From: JASHVB01 sp049522565
Lineage (GTDB): Bacteria; Pseudomonadota; Alphaproteobacteria; Acetobacterales; Acetobacteraceae
Reading direction: 5' to 3'
Assembly: GCA_049522565.1 (NCBI GenBank)
Contig: JBEKNT010000040.1
Location: 1-24,956 of the forward strand
Length of the DNA: 24,956 bases
The position numbers and the translations under genes are program-made. The notes beneath the pieces are model-generated. The model searched no databases, was not told where the DNA came from, and saw nothing but the letters and a program-made list of their open reading frames with translations. Positions 24,914 through 24,956 of this stretch are shown here, one piece after another. The first letter of the stretch is position 1. Each line of letters opens with the position of its first letter.

Positions 24914-24956
24914 GACGCAGCGCAACCGCGGGGCGGATGTCGGATGGCGGGGCCAC
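24910..24956 (+). CDS. 5' fragment of a further ORF, cut by the window end
   Basis: An ATG at 24910 overlaps the preceding TGA as ATGA, and the frame stays open for 15 codons to the window edge (MRRSATAGRMSDGG...). A second in-frame ATG is at 24937. The ATGA overlap is typical of translationally coupled operon genes. The fragment is too short for any family assignment. Confidence 0.45.
   Translation, partial: MRRSATAGRMSDGGA

Overview
This is a high-GC bacterial chromosome segment. The GC-rich codon use and the gene families suggest an alphaproteobacterium, perhaps Acetobacteraceae or another Rhodospirillales. The taxon is an inference from style, because the window has no rRNA or other phylogenetic marker.

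Layout. Positions 1-215 are non-coding and hold a 38-bp direct repeat and a 22-bp inverted repeat. On the minus strand lie ftsH (216-2078, membrane AAA+ zinc protease) and a class I SAM-dependent methyltransferase (2335-3162). After a gap of about 570 bp with no convincing gene, everything reads on the plus strand. First comes a nagA-type N-acetylglucosamine-6-phosphate deacetylase lacking the usual N-terminal small domain (3735-4754).

The centre of the window (4956-22948) is the most interesting part. A single 11.4-kb gene encodes a 3809-residue protein made almost entirely of 78 tandem 46/47-residue beta-strand modules. Each module carries RTX-like Gly/Asp motifs, and the protein ends in a serralysin/RTX-type C-terminal region expected to direct type I secretion. 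Ten nucleotides later begins a 6-kb gene for a 2004-residue protein with three consecutive [TPR array + GT41 (OGT/SPINDLY/FlmG/HMW1C-like) glycosyltransferase] units in one chain. One nucleotide after that begins a left-handed beta-helix O-acetyltransferase-like protein. The spacing suggests one transcription unit. The repeat protein is rich in Ser/Thr and in Asn-X-Ser/Thr sites. I infer a dedicated system in which a giant repetitive surface or secreted protein is glycosylated in the cytoplasm by a three-headed transferase, with possible acyl decoration. A striking extra layer is that the 46/47-residue modules follow a higher-order pattern of about ten modules (roughly 1.39 kb).

After a 364-bp intergenic stretch with a 15-bp tandem repeat comes a second plus-strand cluster: an extended-SDR NAD(P)-dependent epimerase/dehydratase-like gene (23313-24179), an overlapping CmcI-family methyltransferase/hydroxylase-like gene (24146-24913), and the start of a further ORF overlapping by ATGA and running off the window (24910-24956). 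With the upstream methyltransferase, these look like accessory sugar or polysaccharide modification functions, but no substrate can be read from the sequence. No tRNA, rRNA, CRISPR array, insertion sequence or phage gene was recognised.
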